A DNA stretch of 36,510 bases from an uncultured Porphyromonas sp. (GCF_938039215.1 NZ_CALHVI010000037.1:1-36510); one strand, 5' to 3'. Counted from the stretch's first letter, positions 16,297-25,508 are shown. The notes: generated by a model from the letters alone, not told the origin. A program made the numbers and translations.

Positions 16297-18609
16297 CTAA
16301 AAGCGGTGACCTTCGCTGCTGGTCTTCTTGTTGCGGTAGGCTGCCTTGACGGAATGGATGCGGTAGGAGACATTCAAGCCGGCGCCCGAGAAGTCCCGCG
16401 CTTCGATCTCCTGCGCAAAGATGCCTGCCATCCTGCGCGTCCTGTACTGCTTGTTGTCAAGGAAGAGGTTCTGCAGGCTGAGGTCAAAGGTGAAGTTCCC
16501 TATCTCCTTGGATAGCATCAGGCTGTAGCTCCACTTAGCAGAGTACTCACTGAAGAGGCTATGACTTCTACTTGAGTAGCTGGCGTCAGCGTTCACACTC
16601 CAGCCCTTCCCCAGCTCTACATAATGGCTTGTCGAGAGCTCCAGCATCGGGCGATCGAAGGTCAAGCCACTGTACTTGAGGAGCTGCTTTTGGAATCCCA
16701 CCTCGATTGATGGAGAGTACGGACCGAATGAATCACTCCAATTCAGCCCCAGCGAGAGCGTCGAATAGCTGGGGATATTTATCCTACGCTTGAGCAGCAC
16801 GTCGGCCTTCGTCTCGTGGCGGGCTAGCGCTGTGGTCGCCGTATTCCGAATGTAGTTATAGCTGGCGCTGAAGGACAGCGTCTTGTACGTGCCGAGGAGC
16901 TGTAGGGCATCATTGGTCTCGTTGAGTAAGAAGGGACTACCCTGCTGGTAGACGTACTGATTCTCGAGGAGTGTGAAGTTGTTCAAGGACGAGTACGCTG
17001 GGCGGTGGAGGCTCTTACGATAAGACAGCGTAGCTTGGAGATCTTCGCCCGAATAAGACAGCGAGAAACTGGGGCTTAGGAAGTGAGGGGAGGGCTTCTG
17101 ACGGGTGACACGCGTACCATTCTGCGTATAGGAAGAGGCTTCATACTCATATCGCAAGCCTGCATACCACGACAGCCCCAGCCACTGAGCCCTCACATCA
17201 ACGAAGGTACCCAGTAGCGTTTGGCCATTCTTCACCGTGGAGCTAATGACGTCAGTCACGATGCCTTGCTCCGTCTGCTGCAGCTCATTCTTATTGAAGC
17301 TCAAGGCCAGCTCAGCACCGTAGCCCAGCTTCACCCCCTTGACAGGTGTCTGGAAGGACAGCATCAGGGAGTTCATGCCATAGCGCTGAGCCCCCTTGGT
17401 CTGCGCGTGTGCCGAAGTGCCCGCCTCGTCGTATATGGAGGTATTGGTGCCACTCCCCAAGAGGATCTCATCGGTGACGTTCACACTCGTGGCACCTATC
17501 TTCCCATTGTAATAGAGGCTCGATGTGGATTTGTAGGGACGTGAATCTATTTGCGAAGTATAGGGAGTATTCAGGCGTACGATCCCGCTCTCCTTGTGGA
17601 TCAGCCCCTCAGAAGCGTAATCGATCGTCACAGCAACCACCTTGAGGTTGGAGACAAAGCCGATGTTCGTCTCCTTAGCTGGGGATATATTCAGCCCTAA
17701 GCCGCCCATGAAGATGTCACTTCGATTCGTCATATCTGAGGAACTGAAGGTCTCCAATAGGTCACCACTCCCATTCAGCATACCGTAGTAATCGCTATTC
17801 CCACTCACCGTCGCTGCGCGGCTATAGCCCGCATTGAAGCTCCAATAAGCCCGAGCATTGCTGTGAGCGACGTTGACACCAGTATAGGTGCTGAGGCGAT
17901 TCTGCAGGAGAGCATATTGCGAAGCAGAGAGGCTGGTCATATTCTGCTTCTTGATCGTGTGGATCTTGATCACCGAATTCGTGGAGGCCTTATACTGGGC
18001 GCCGGGGGTATTGATGACCTCGACACTCGCGATATCTTGGGAGCGGAGGTGCTGGAGGATACTCGCATCCTGCACCCGCTGGCCATCCAGGTAGAGGGTC
18101 GCTTCACCACCCGTACCCAGCACAGAGAAGGATCCGCCTGATCCCTGCACGAAGGGGATGCGGTTCAGTAGGTTGTCGATCGAGCCGCTATTCCTGAGTG
18201 AAGGCACCGCCGCGACGTTGGCGACGAAGGCACCATCCTTCAGCTTGAAGGCTTTGCGCTTCGCTCGGATCGTCACATCCTGTAGCTGATTGGTCTGTAC
18301 CTCTAAGATGAGCTCCGCACCTTCCCGAGGGTAGCGGCTAATCGGTCGCAGTAGATCCTCATAGCCGATGCAGGTCGCTCGTATCCACTGCGGGACTTTC
18401 CCTTGCTCCGTCGTGATCGAATAACGCCCGAGCTCGTCAGTGACCCCACCAGCGAGGAAGGAGGAGTCTTGCGCTAGGAGGATGACATTGGCCAAGGGTA
18501 TCGGCACCTTATCTTCGGACGAGATGACCCGCCCCGAGTATATGACCTGCGAGAGCAACGTGATCTGAGCACAGAGGCAGCAGAGGACGATGATGAATAG
18601 CTTCTTCAT
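16297..18609 (-). CDS. TonB-dependent-receptor-like outer membrane beta-barrel protein
   Basis: This 770-residue protein starts with a signal peptide (MKKLFIIVLCCLCAQITLLS). A carboxypeptidase-regulatory-like beta sandwich follows at about residues 25-105 (IPLANVILL, TDELGRYSITTEQG). A plug-like region comes next, with LNRIPFVQGSG and VEVINTPGAQYKASTNSVIKI, and then a long alternating beta-barrel to the C-terminus. This is the architecture of Bacteroidetes TonB-dependent or OMP_b-brl_3 proteins; no SusD partner is present. The ligand cannot be told. It forms a two-gene operon with the lipoprotein gene, 12 bases upstream, and shares its promoter. The C-terminus is Arg/Lys-rich (YRNKKTSSEGHRF) and lacks the usual terminal aromatic residue apart from F, which is normal for this group. 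Confidence 0.82.
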   Translation of the reverse strand: MKKLFIIVLCCLCAQITLLSQVIYSGRVISSEDKVPIPLANVILLAQDSSFLAGGVTDELGRYSITTEQGKVPQWIRATCIGYEDLLRPISRYPREGAELILEVQTNQLQDVTIRAKRKAFKLKDGAFVANVAAVPSLRNSGSIDNLLNRIPFVQGSGGSFSVLGTGGEATLYLDGQRVQDASILQHLRSQDIASVEVINTPGAQYKASTNSVIKIHTIKKQNMTSLSASQYALLQNRLSTYTGVNVAHSNARAYWSFNAGYSRAATVSGNSDYYGMLNGSGDLLETFSSSDMTNRSDIFMGGLGLNISPAKETNIGFVSNLKVVAVTIDYASEGLIHKESGIVRLNTPYTSQIDSRPYKSTSSLYYNGKIGATSVNVTDEILLGSGTNTSIYDEAGTSAHAQTKGAQRYGMNSLMLSFQTPVKGVKLGYGAELALSFNKNELQQTEQGIVTDVISSTVKNGQTLLGTFVDVRAQWLGLSWYAGLRYEYEASSYTQNGTRVTRQKPSPHFLSPSFSLSYSGEDLQATLSYRKSLHRPAYSSLNNFTLLENQYVYQQGSPFLLNETNDALQLLGTYKTLSFSASYNYIRNTATTALARHETKADVLLKRRINIPSYSTLSLGLNWSDSFGPYSPSIEVGFQKQLLKYSGLTFDRPMLELSTSHYVELGKGWSVNADASYSSRSHSLFSEYSAKWSYSLMLSKEIGNFTFDLSLQNLFLDNKQYRTRRMAGIFAQEIEARDFSGAGLNVSYRIHSVKAAYRNKKTSSEGHRF

Positions 18610-18621
18610 GGCTTAGTGGAT

Positions 18622-19302
18622 TTACTTTACATACCTCCCAGTCGCTACGGCATGGCTCTTGGGATCGAACTCCCTCTGAATATAGTACGCTGTCGAAATC
18701 ATAGCGGAGATGTCGGCTGGTCGCCAAGCGGAGGTGTGGCTGAAAGGAGCTTTGCGATCTCGTCCTTGTAGGACATAGACGATGGCAATATCCCCGAAAG
18801 AATCCTTGACGATCACGCGATTCCTCCGCTTGATCACATAGATCCTCCGTAGAAATCCACACACTCCATCCATCGTCGGTGCACTCTCCGTTGCGGCATC
18901 AAGACCTATGCAGACCCAGCGCCATGACTCGAAGTTAAGCTGATAGCTATACATGTAGCCGACATCTCGCTTACTATGAGTGCCCGTGCTCTTCACGAGG
19001 ATGAAGCTCGGCGAAGCGGCGATGATGGTGTCTTGGGTCGAATGGCATTCCTTTAGAATGGAGGCGATATACGCTGCCTGCTCCTTCGGTAGCGCTTCCT
19101 TGTTCAGCGCAAGCTGCACATCCTTGAGATTCAATGCTGAGGTAGAGACCTTGAAGACGGGCTGATCAGCGACCTTGATCGTGTTGGTGCTTGCATCGAG
19201 GGCGGTATGTTGGGCAAAGTGGAGTTCCTGCTGGATACCGCATGAGGCGAGGGCGCTCACGCAGAGGCAGGCGAATAGGATATGAAGGGCACTCTTCTTC
19301 AT
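18622..19302 (-). CDS. lipoprotein of unknown function
   Basis: This 226-residue protein has a lipoprotein signal peptide: a hydrophobic stretch then the lipobox LASC with Cys at residue 21. The mature part is small and mixed alpha/beta with a run of three aromatic/charged strands (YMYSYQLNFESWRWVCIGLD) and a basic motif RRIYVIKRRNRVIVKD. I do not recognise the family. Its stop is 12 bases before the start of the barrel protein gene, so the two are co-transcribed, and it may be a surface or periplasmic partner of that barrel. It has its own promoter (19373-19402). Confidence 0.75.
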   Translation of the reverse strand: MKKSALHILFACLCVSALASCGIQQELHFAQHTALDASTNTIKVADQPVFKVSTSALNLKDVQLALNKEALPKEQAAYIASILKECHSTQDTIIAASPSFILVKSTGTHSKRDVGYMYSYQLNFESWRWVCIGLDAATESAPTMDGVCGFLRRIYVIKRRNRVIVKDSFGDIAIVYVLQGRDRKAPFSHTSAWRPADISAMISTAYYIQREFDPKSHAVATGRYVK

Positions 19303-19372
19303 AATGGGATGGCGAGTGATGGTAAGACGTTTGCGGTGTAGACTCTATGTCTTCAGATTCATTTGTCTACAG

Positions 19373-19402
19373 CAAACTTAGCAAAAAGCCAGCACGATGA
19401 AA
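19373..19402 (-). promoter_or_regulatory. promoter of the lipoprotein-barrel operon
   Basis: On the minus strand, TTTC (19399-19402), 18 bases, then TAAGTTTG (19373-19380): perfect -7, three-of-four -33. The ATG at 19302 follows 70 bases later. Confidence 0.5.
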
Positions 19403-19417
19403 AGGAGGAGATATGCA

Positions 19418-19453
19418 AACCCATACGAGTCACTTCGATGACTTGTATGGGTT
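19418..19453. terminator. hairpin terminator
   Basis: AACCCATACGAGTCA (19418-19432) pairs with TGACTTGTATGGGTT (19439-19453), 15 bp with one mismatch, loop six bases, then ACTTTTT on the plus strand. It lies between the unknown gene at 19540 and the lipoprotein promoter and can end leftward transcripts from that gene. Confidence 0.55.
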
Positions 19454-19466
19454 ACTTTTTGCCTTC

Positions 19467-19527
19467 GGAAGGGGGGCTACTTCATGGATGAGGAAGGGGG
19501 GCTACTTCATGGATGAGGAAGGGGGGC
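19467..19527 (+). repeat. 25-bp tandem repeat, 2.4 copies
   Basis: Two identical 25-base units begin at 19467 and 19492 (GGAAGGGGGGCTAC then TTCATGGATGA), and a third starts at 19517. It sits just past the stop of the gene at 19540. Such poly-G-bearing tandem repeats can vary in number between strains. Confidence 0.8.
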
Positions 19528-19539
19528 GGAAGGGCAGCC

Positions 19540-20133
19540 CTACCCTTCCTCGCTGAGGAGGGTAAGGACTTCGGCAAGGGTGTAGTGCTGAGCCGTGGCT
19601 TGGAGCGTTCGGTAGCGGCGAATAAGCCTACGGAAGGGGTGCCACAGCGAACTAAAGCCACACACACTGCGCATGCTGACTTCGCCCGTTTCGCTTACCA
19701 GCGTGCAGCGATTGCTCCCAGAGAGCGGGCTACCTGCCACACGCGTCACGAAGTGCTTTATCCCCCATTCGTCCGTGATGAGCGCAGCATCACACAGCGT
19801 CCAAAGCTCAATGTATGCACCAAGTGGCGCTGGGGAGAAGGCTCCCAGATATGCCAATCCATTCACCTCCGCTATGGGAGTGAGGAACATTCGGCTATCC
19901 GAAAGGATGCGCTCACGATGCCGCCACAAGAGGGGCACACTTTGGCGAAAGAGGTCTGTGTCCTCGGTGCATGCTTCGGGTGTAAGTGGTGCGGGAGCAG
20001 ACATCACAGGATAGAGACGTAGAAGGGTGCCATCCATCCGACGCAGATGCCCCTCGGGGTGCTCGGTCGCATAGACGATGTAGGAGCCAGATGCGAGCTC
20101 CTCTGCCGAAGTAGATGTAGCTGGGGTAGTCAT
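19540..20133 (-). CDS. hypothetical protein
   Basis: I take the ATG at 20133 (MTTPATSTSAEELASGSYIV) as the start, giving 197 residues. The longer upstream frame runs through arginine-rich, non-protein-like sequence and into the 22-bp palindrome array. The protein has no signal peptide or clear membrane segment. It contains a compact middle (YLGAFSPAPLGAYIELWTL, then DEWGIKHFVTRVAG) and a basic, helical C-terminus (WHPFRRLIRRYRTLQ). I do not recognise it. Frame length and sequence quality support a real gene. It stands alone between a terminator and the repeat-rich gap 20134-21038. Confidence 0.6.
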   Translation of the reverse strand: MTTPATSTSAEELASGSYIVYATEHPEGHLRRMDGTLLRLYPVMSAPAPLTPEACTEDTDLFRQSVPLLWRHRERILSDSRMFLTPIAEVNGLAYLGAFSPAPLGAYIELWTLCDAALITDEWGIKHFVTRVAGSPLSGSNRCTLVSETGEVSMRSVCGFSSLWHPFRRLIRRYRTLQATAQHYTLAEVLTLLSEEG

Positions 20134-20445
20134 ACCTTTAGTTTTTAGATGAGACGATACGTCCTCTCGTGTCAGGCAGGAGATCTGCCTCTCGCACCTT
20201 GCCCCGTATGCGGATAGGTTGCGGACGGCTCGTAGCCGTTCTCTGGACACTTCTTGTGAAAGACACTTCCCTCTCAGGGGAAGCAGCACGAAGGTAGCCT
20301 TTTTCTGCGACAAACATTCTCCTTTTCCTCCGAAGAAGAGACAAGGCAAAAGGCTGTACCATACAGCGAGGGACTCAGCAGCAAGCCCGTTCATTCGGTG
20401 CAGGAGGCAGCTGTTTCGGGAGGATGTAGACCTTGTGCGGGCAAA

Positions 20446-20565
20446 ACGTATACGTTTCATGCCCAAGACGTATACGTTTCACGCTCGAAACGTATACGTT
20501 TTCACCGCCAAACGTATACGTTTTGCTTGCGATACGTACACGTTCGGATGGGGGAGGGAATACGT
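20446..20565 (+). repeat. 22-bp-period ACGTATACGT array, copy 1
   Basis: The 10-bp palindrome ACGTATACGT occurs at 20446, 20468, 20490 and 20512, with ACGTACACGT at 20534 and a right half-site at 20561-20565. Every step is exactly 22 bases. Spacers are about 12 bases and are the same, one by one, as in copy 2 at 31721. The array is open in several frames (repeats such as RIRF, TYTF and VYVF), which explains spurious short ORFs here. It lies between the unknown gene at 19540-20133 and palindrome array C. Confidence 0.88.
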
Positions 20566-20646
20566 TTGACCTACACGACCGACCAAGTGAGGGACCTTGA
20601 TGTAGGCGTAGGGAGAAGAGACTGATCGTGGAGGGGGAAAAAGAAA

Positions 20647-20726
20647 CCTACGGTAGGTCGTCTCGGCGACCTACCGTGGGTCGGTCATGCGACCTACAGT
20701 AGGTTTTTTCAGCGACCTACCGTAGG
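20647..20726 (+). repeat. 23-bp-period palindrome array, copy C
   Basis: Units start at 20647, 20670, 20693 and 20716, all of the CCTACnGTrGG form. The 6-base spacers differ from copy A (TCTCGG and GTCATG against TCGATG and GTGAGA). The same orientation and tail as copies A and B (TTTGAGGGTGGGTGTAGAG). Confidence 0.85.
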
Positions 20727-20805
20727 GTACATTTGAGGGTGGGTGTAGAGTAGGCAAAAGACGAGAAGAAAAGAGGGAGAGATGAGCGAGGAGAGGGATG
20801 AAAAC

Positions 20806-20840
20806 AAAGCGAGGGTGACCCGATGGGTCACCCTCGCTTT
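20806..20840. terminator. 16-bp perfect hairpin terminator of the barrel gene at 21039
   Basis: AAAGCGAGGGTGACCC (20806-20821) and its perfect complement at 20825-20840 flank a three-base loop. On the minus strand GTTTTCATC follows. It is the likely end of transcripts from 21039-23447; bases 20841-21038 show no gene. Confidence 0.65.
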
Positions 20841-21038
20841 ACTGATGAAGGAAGAGAGAGCATTTGCACCCGAGGCTTCGTGCCTTCCGAAGAAAGAGCC
20901 CAAAAGGAAGCCGAGGATACTCCGTGCGGAAGCAGTCGAATGGCTAGGCGGAGGCTAGCAAAAGACGGAACAAAAAACCTCGGGAGACTGAGCCGAAGGA
21001 GGCGGAAGCAGGGGCCGACGCTGACAGGAGGCGGGGTG

Positions 21039-23447
21039 CTACATGCGGGAGCGGAGCTCTTGGGCACTCTTGCGCTCGGACTTACCTTGGATGGGAGCTC
21101 CGAAGGAGTAGGTCACGCCGAGGTTGAGCGTGAGTGCATTATTATTCTCGTTGTTGGCGTTCATCTGATAGTCGGGTGTCTTGATCTCCAGACGGAGGTT
21201 ATTGCGGAGGAGGTTGTAGGCGTCGAGAGCGAGGCGGAGCTTCCCTTGGAGGAGCGTGTAGGATAGGCCCGCTCCGCCGGAGATGACGTGCCCTGCATGG
21301 AAGCCCCAATCATAGCTAGGTGTCCGATAGTAGAAGTAGCAGGTCCCCTGGAAGGTCTTACTGCGATTGAAGAAGAAGGTATTGTTGAGACTGACATGAT
21401 AGCTCAAGCCTGCTCCCCCGTAGAGCGAAGTAGACTCAGGGCCGATCTTCATATCGGAGTACCAGAGACGCTGGGAGATGTAGGTCTGGAAGAAGCTGAC
21501 CTTATTGAAGAAGAAGCTATTCTCCAGGCCGAAGGTCCAGGTCTTCTCGGCATTGTCATGCGTATAGCTTCCCTCGTTCGTCTTAGGGTCTAGGCGGATG
21601 ACCTGTGTGATACCATCCCAGAGATAGCCACCGTCGAGCTGGAAGTTCAGTGCCCCAAGGAAGGTGTAGCCGAGAGCAAGCTGGGCACGCTTGGCAGCAC
21701 GCAGATCTTCCTTCCCTCGGATGACGCTGTACTGATTCTCATAGTTAGCGAACGGGGAGAGTTGGCCGAAGTGGGGGCGATTGAGGCGGACAGTACCATT
21801 GAGGCTGAAGGCATGGCGGTCGTTGGGGTTGAATCCCAAGAAGAGCGTGGGGAAGACATTGAGGTAGCTCTTGAGGTGCTCCAGACGACGGCCGTTGTTT
21901 TCGCCTGCCGTGTGGGTGTACTCCATACGAAGACCCGTGCGGAGATCCCACTTGTCGGAGAGCGGATGCTTGAAGTCGGCATAGAGCGCATAGACATGTT
22001 CGTCGAAGGAGATCTTGTCGTGGCGCTCACCCATGGAGCTCTTGGCATCGTAGTCGCTTCGGTTGGTGGTGTGGGTCCACGTCCCCTTAGCCCCAAAGCC
22101 CAGTGTCCCCTTACCAAGCGGCTCTGTATAGTCCAGGCTCGTGATGTAGGAGTCGGTGTGCTGATCGGTCAGAGCATCGAAGTGGAAGTCCGCCCCAGGG
22201 ATGGGAGTACCATTAGGCATCAAGCCTCGGGAGGTGAAGTTGCGTCCCTCTTGGCTTCGATAGCCTACATAGTCGGCATCCCACGAGAGACGACGCTTGG
22301 GAGCGGACTTGAAGCTCTTCTCAAGGTGAACGTTCGCCGTAGTGTATTGGCTCTTGTCGGTCTCATCGGCGACACCGGGGAACAAGCGTAGGAGTTCATA
22401 AGCCTTACTGGAGAGGATACGATAGTCTCGGCTATCATTCTCTCGGCGAGAATTATCCTTCTGTGGGCTGTAGGATATACTCGCCCCCATGGAGAGCTCA
22501 GGAGTGAAGGCATAGTCTAGCCCCGCACGAAGGTTGAAGTAAGGACCCTGCCCCGAGTAGGCGGTCTCACTCGAATGGAAAGTACCCTGCTTGGGATAGG
22601 TGCGGTAGGTCCCTAGGCCACCATCATAGCCTGAAGAGCCTCCTCCGAGCTGGAGAGAAGCGGTGACCTTGTCCTTCTTGTAGTTGAGGTTGGTATTGAG
22701 GCTATATAGGACCTTATCGTTACGAAGTCCGAAGCGAGGAGCGATACTTCCCCCGAAGAAATCGTTCTTGGCCTTCTTGAGGATGATATTCAGCACACCG
22801 GCATTCCCCTCGGCTTCGTACTTAGCAGGCGGGGTGGTGAGTATCTGGATCTCCTGAAGGTCGGACTGCGGGTAGGAGCGTAGGAGGCTGATCAGAGCAG
22901 AGCCCGAGAGACGTACCCGCTTGTCGTTGATGAGGACGATCACCCCGCCCTTGCCGATGAGGCTGATGCCGTCGTCGGAGACGTTCACCCCAGGGGTCTG
23001 GCGCAGGACATCCAGAGCCGAGCTGGCAGCGGGAGCGATCTGCGTAGCGTCGAAGACCATGCGGTCGGCCTTGCGGAGCATGATGGGGCGACGGCCTGTG
23101 ACTTGGACAGCGGAGAGCTCTTTGGTCTCTTCGGTGAGGAGGAGTTCGCCGAGGTCAAGAGCACCCGTGACCGTCAGGGTTTTATGGAAAGGCTTGTAGC
23201 CTAGTGCATGGATCTCTAGGAGGAAAGTCCCTTGGGGTGCCTCGAGGCGAAAAGCCCCGTGCTCATCGCTGGTCGTCCCTACGACGAGGGTGCTATCTGT
23301 GGGCTGTCTCAGGAGGACATTAGCAAAGTCCACGGGGGTGCGGTCAGCGGTCTTCTTCAAGGTGCCCTGTAGCGGGAAGGTCGTCTGCGCCAGAAGGCTA
23401 CCTGAAGAGAGCGCAAGGGCGACACAGAGCATGCGAGCGTGTTTCAT
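21039..23447 (-). CDS. TonB-dependent-receptor-like outer membrane beta-barrel protein
   Basis: This 802-residue protein begins with a signal peptide (MKHARMLCVALALSSGSLLA). Then come a carboxypeptidase-regulatory-like domain (about 22-110; TPVDFANVLLRQ, TTSDEHGAFRLEAPQG), a plug (ALDVLRQTPGVNVSDDG, then GKGGVIVLINDKRVR and TTPPAKYEAEGNAGVLNIIL) and a beta-barrel with many aromatic alternating strands. It matches the OMP_b-brl_3 group of Bacteroidetes TonB-dependent proteins. The ligand is unknown and no SusD-like gene lies next to it. It is a single-gene unit with a near-consensus promoter, and arrays C and D lie on either side. It is similar in design to the barrel at 16297 but clearly a distinct protein. 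Confidence 0.83.
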   Translation of the reverse strand: MKHARMLCVALALSSGSLLAQTTFPLQGTLKKTADRTPVDFANVLLRQPTDSTLVVGTTSDEHGAFRLEAPQGTFLLEIHALGYKPFHKTLTVTGALDLGELLLTEETKELSAVQVTGRRPIMLRKADRMVFDATQIAPAASSALDVLRQTPGVNVSDDGISLIGKGGVIVLINDKRVRLSGSALISLLRSYPQSDLQEIQILTTPPAKYEAEGNAGVLNIILKKAKNDFFGGSIAPRFGLRNDKVLYSLNTNLNYKKDKVTASLQLGGGSSGYDGGLGTYRTYPKQGTFHSSETAYSGQGPYFNLRAGLDYAFTPELSMGASISYSPQKDNSRRENDSRDYRILSSKAYELLRLFPGVADETDKSQYTTANVHLEKSFKSAPKRRLSWDADYVGYRSQEGRNFTSRGLMPNGTPIPGADFHFDALTDQHTDSYITSLDYTEPLGKGTLGFGAKGTWTHTTNRSDYDAKSSMGERHDKISFDEHVYALYADFKHPLSDKWDLRTGLRMEYTHTAGENNGRRLEHLKSYLNVFPTLFLGFNPNDRHAFSLNGTVRLNRPHFGQLSPFANYENQYSVIRGKEDLRAAKRAQLALGYTFLGALNFQLDGGYLWDGITQVIRLDPKTNEGSYTHDNAEKTWTFGLENSFFFNKVSFFQTYISQRLWYSDMKIGPESTSLYGGAGLSYHVSLNNTFFFNRSKTFQGTCYFYYRTPSYDWGFHAGHVISGGAGLSYTLLQGKLRLALDAYNLLRNNLRLEIKTPDYQMNANNENNNALTLNLGVTYSFGAPIQGKSERKSAQELRSRM

Positions 23448-23477
23448 AACGCAAAAGTGATATGGTTAAGTGATACA

Positions 23478-23507
23478 CAAAGGTAATGGTTTTCTTCAAT
23501 CTCCAAA
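23478..23507 (-). promoter_or_regulatory. promoter of the 802-residue barrel gene
   Basis: TTTG (23504-23507), 18 bases, TACCTTTG (23478-23485) on the minus strand: both elements are perfect. The ATG at 23447 is 30 bases downstream. Confidence 0.65.
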
Positions 23508-23570
23508 GCTTGACGATGAGGATGCTCCACAGCCCGCTTGGAGCGGGCTCTTGGAAGGGGCAAAATAAAA

Positions 23571-23650
23571 CCTACTGTGGGTCGCCTCGACGACCTACTG
23601 TGGGTCGGTCGACCGACCTACAGTAGGTTTTTAGGACGACCTACCGTAGG
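23571..23650 (+). repeat. 23-bp-period palindrome array, copy D
   Basis: Units start at 23571, 23594, 23617 and 23640 with the 23-base period kept. Two units have the CCTACTGTGGG variant. The tail differs from copies A to C, with only a short CTGAGGGGGT similarity. A small 7-bp hairpin lies just before it (23531-23549). The gap 23448-23955 holds otherwise only promoter elements. Confidence 0.83.
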
Positions 23651-23772
23651 TCGCTCTGAGGGGGTCACGGAGCATGCCCAGAGAGGCTCTACTCTCGGGG
23701 GCTACGAGGTGGGAGGAAAACCTGATCGAGGGCCTAGAGAAGAGGCTAGGAGCTAGGTATGTAGCATTTTTG

Positions 23773-23780
23773 TAGCTTTG
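23773..23780 (+). promoter_or_regulatory. -7 element before the patatin-like gene
   Basis: TAGCTTTG fits the Bacteroidetes -7 consensus. The -33 side is poor. It lies 175 bases before the chosen start at 23956. Confidence 0.35.
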
Positions 23781-23955
23781 CTCTAGAGTCCAGCGAGGCT
23801 CACGCACCCATTCACCCGACGCATCCCCTCTGGCCTATGCCCTATCTACGCTTAGCTTGACCCAAGGAGATCTACTCCCGAAAGGCTCACCCATAGTGAT
23901 CCCTTCTCCTTGGTTTACCCACCCCTTTCTCTCACACCACATCTTCCCCATACCC

Positions 23956-25353
23956 ATGAGCTACATCAGAAAAAAGATCGGCTTAGCCCTATCAGGCGGT
24001 GGCTACCGAGCAGCCACCTATCACATCGGCACCCTGCGTGCCCTCCATCGTCTTGGCATCCTCGACCAAGTAGATGTCCTCTCCTCCGTCTCGGGAGGCT
24101 CGATCACAGCGGCCTACTACGCACTGAATAGAGAGGACTACGATCGCTTCGAAGCGGGCTTCATCGCCCGCCTGCGTCGAGGGGTCCTCTGGAGCTCCTT
24201 TGCCTACGTAGCAGTAGCTGGGCTCGCCCTGCTGCTCATCTCCTTCGCTCTAGGCTACCTCGCAGGAGCCTTGATCGCTGCCCTCCTGCCCCAGTACCCT
24301 ACCCTCTCGGGGATCGGCGCTACCCTCTTCGGGATCATCTCGCTCTTCGTCCTGCTCATCTTCTTCCTCAAGCACTCCTTCGTCACCCTGCCGACGAGCA
24401 AGCTGATCACTCGACTATATAATAAGGTGTTCTTCGGAGGCAAGACGCTGGGAGATCTCCCCACGAGCCCTGTCCTCTGCATCAATTCGACGAATCTCGC
24501 CACCCAGCGCCCCTTCACCTTCTCCAAGGGATCCATGGGCGAATATGCCTACCGTATCTCGGGGAAATCCATCTTCCATGCCGATAACTTCCCCATCGCT
24601 CAAGCCGTCATGGCTTCCTCGTGCGTGCCCTACGGCTTCACCCCCATCACCATCAAGCGCAAGTATCTAAGTGCGTCCTACACCGACTGCCCCACCAACC
24701 CCGAGCCCCCGAAGCTCATCGACGGCGGAGCCTACGACAACCAAGGTACCCACAAGCTCACCCACGACAAGAGCCGCTTCCACTGTGACTATGTCATCGT
24801 CAGCGATGCGGGCAACGGGGTCATCACGGCCAGCACGACGACGAACTTCTTCAACCTCGTCATCAACACAATCTTCCTCGTCGTCGAGCGGGTGAAGAAG
24901 ATGCAGCGCTCCGACAACCTCTATCAGACCTACTTCGGCAAGGAGCACTTCGCCTACATCCCACTCGAATGGGACTGCGATCACCTCCTCCTCGAGGGCT
25001 TCGTCAATAACCTTCGGGACAACAATGTGCACCCCGACGTATGGAGCGCCCACGGCATCACCGAGGAGGAAGTCACACGTCTCCGAGAGGCTAAGGGCAA
25101 GAAGGACTCGGAGATCTACCTACACCTCCTGAAGAAGTTCGAAGAGTCCATCGGATGGAGCGAGCTCCAGCAGCGCTTCCCCTCCTCCGAAAAGGAGCGT
25201 ATCGCCCGAAGTGTAGGCACAAGCCTCACGGCTCTTTCACTCGAGCAGATCCATGCACTCATCGCCCACTCCGAAGCCCTCACAGAGATCCAGATACGCC
25301 TCTACATGCCCATGCTCCTAGATCAGAAGTCCACCCCAGAGCAGGCGAGCTAA
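23956..25353 (+). CDS. patatin-like phospholipase, membrane-associated
   Basis: I start at the ATG at 23956 (MSYIRKKIGLALSGGGYRAA), which puts the patatin fold at the N-terminus; the longer frame adds an unrelated leader. The protein is 465 residues. The oxyanion loop is GGGYRA (14-19), the nucleophile is Ser46 in SVSGG (44-48) and the catalytic aspartate is Asp256 in DGGAYDN (256-262). Two long hydrophobic segments at about 84-112 and 116-138 interrupt the fold, so the enzyme is probably a membrane-bound cytosolic lipid acyl hydrolase. Substrate unknown. Its neighbours do not suggest a defence cassette such as CBASS; no cyclase is nearby. The gene is separated from asd by 155 bases. Confidence 0.87.
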   Translation: MSYIRKKIGLALSGGGYRAATYHIGTLRALHRLGILDQVDVLSSVSGGSITAAYYALNREDYDRFEAGFIARLRRGVLWSSFAYVAVAGLALLLISFALGYLAGALIAALLPQYPTLSGIGATLFGIISLFVLLIFFLKHSFVTLPTSKLITRLYNKVFFGGKTLGDLPTSPVLCINSTNLATQRPFTFSKGSMGEYAYRISGKSIFHADNFPIAQAVMASSCVPYGFTPITIKRKYLSASYTDCPTNPEPPKLIDGGAYDNQGTHKLTHDKSRFHCDYVIVSDAGNGVITASTTTNFFNLVINTIFLVVERVKKMQRSDNLYQTYFGKEHFAYIPLEWDCDHLLLEGFVNNLRDNNVHPDVWSAHGITEEEVTRLREAKGKKDSEIYLHLLKKFEESIGWSELQQRFPSSEKERIARSVGTSLTALSLEQIHALIAHSEALTEIQIRLYMPMLLDQKSTPEQAS

Positions 25354-25394
25354 CCTCCCCCTTCGGCTACGGGCTGGAGTCCAGCGTTTCTTCG

Positions 25395-25402
25395 TACCTT
25401 TG
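25395..25402 (+). promoter_or_regulatory. -7 element before asd
   Basis: TACCTTTG matches the Bacteroidetes -7 box perfectly, 107 bases before the asd ATG. No good TTTG is found at the proper distance. Confidence 0.4.
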
Positions 25403-25508
25403 TGCCTGAAAAAAGAGAAGGCTTCCCCTACGAAAAGCCTTGCATCCTAGAGCCCCTCTCCTTCGATGGGACTCACTCATCTCACTTAGATAAACCGAAC
25501 TTCAGCCA

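Noticed and set aside
20438..20570. Protein-coding frames through the ACGTATACGT array, with repeats such as RIRF and TYTF
   Set aside because: The same DNA at two loci is open in several frames because of its composition and 22-bp period. There is no shared start or continuing conserved protein.
23956..25353. Phage-defence (CBASS-type) effector role of the patatin-like gene
   Set aside because: No nucleotide cyclase or sensor gene is adjacent, and the protein has membrane segments unlike typical CBASS patatins.
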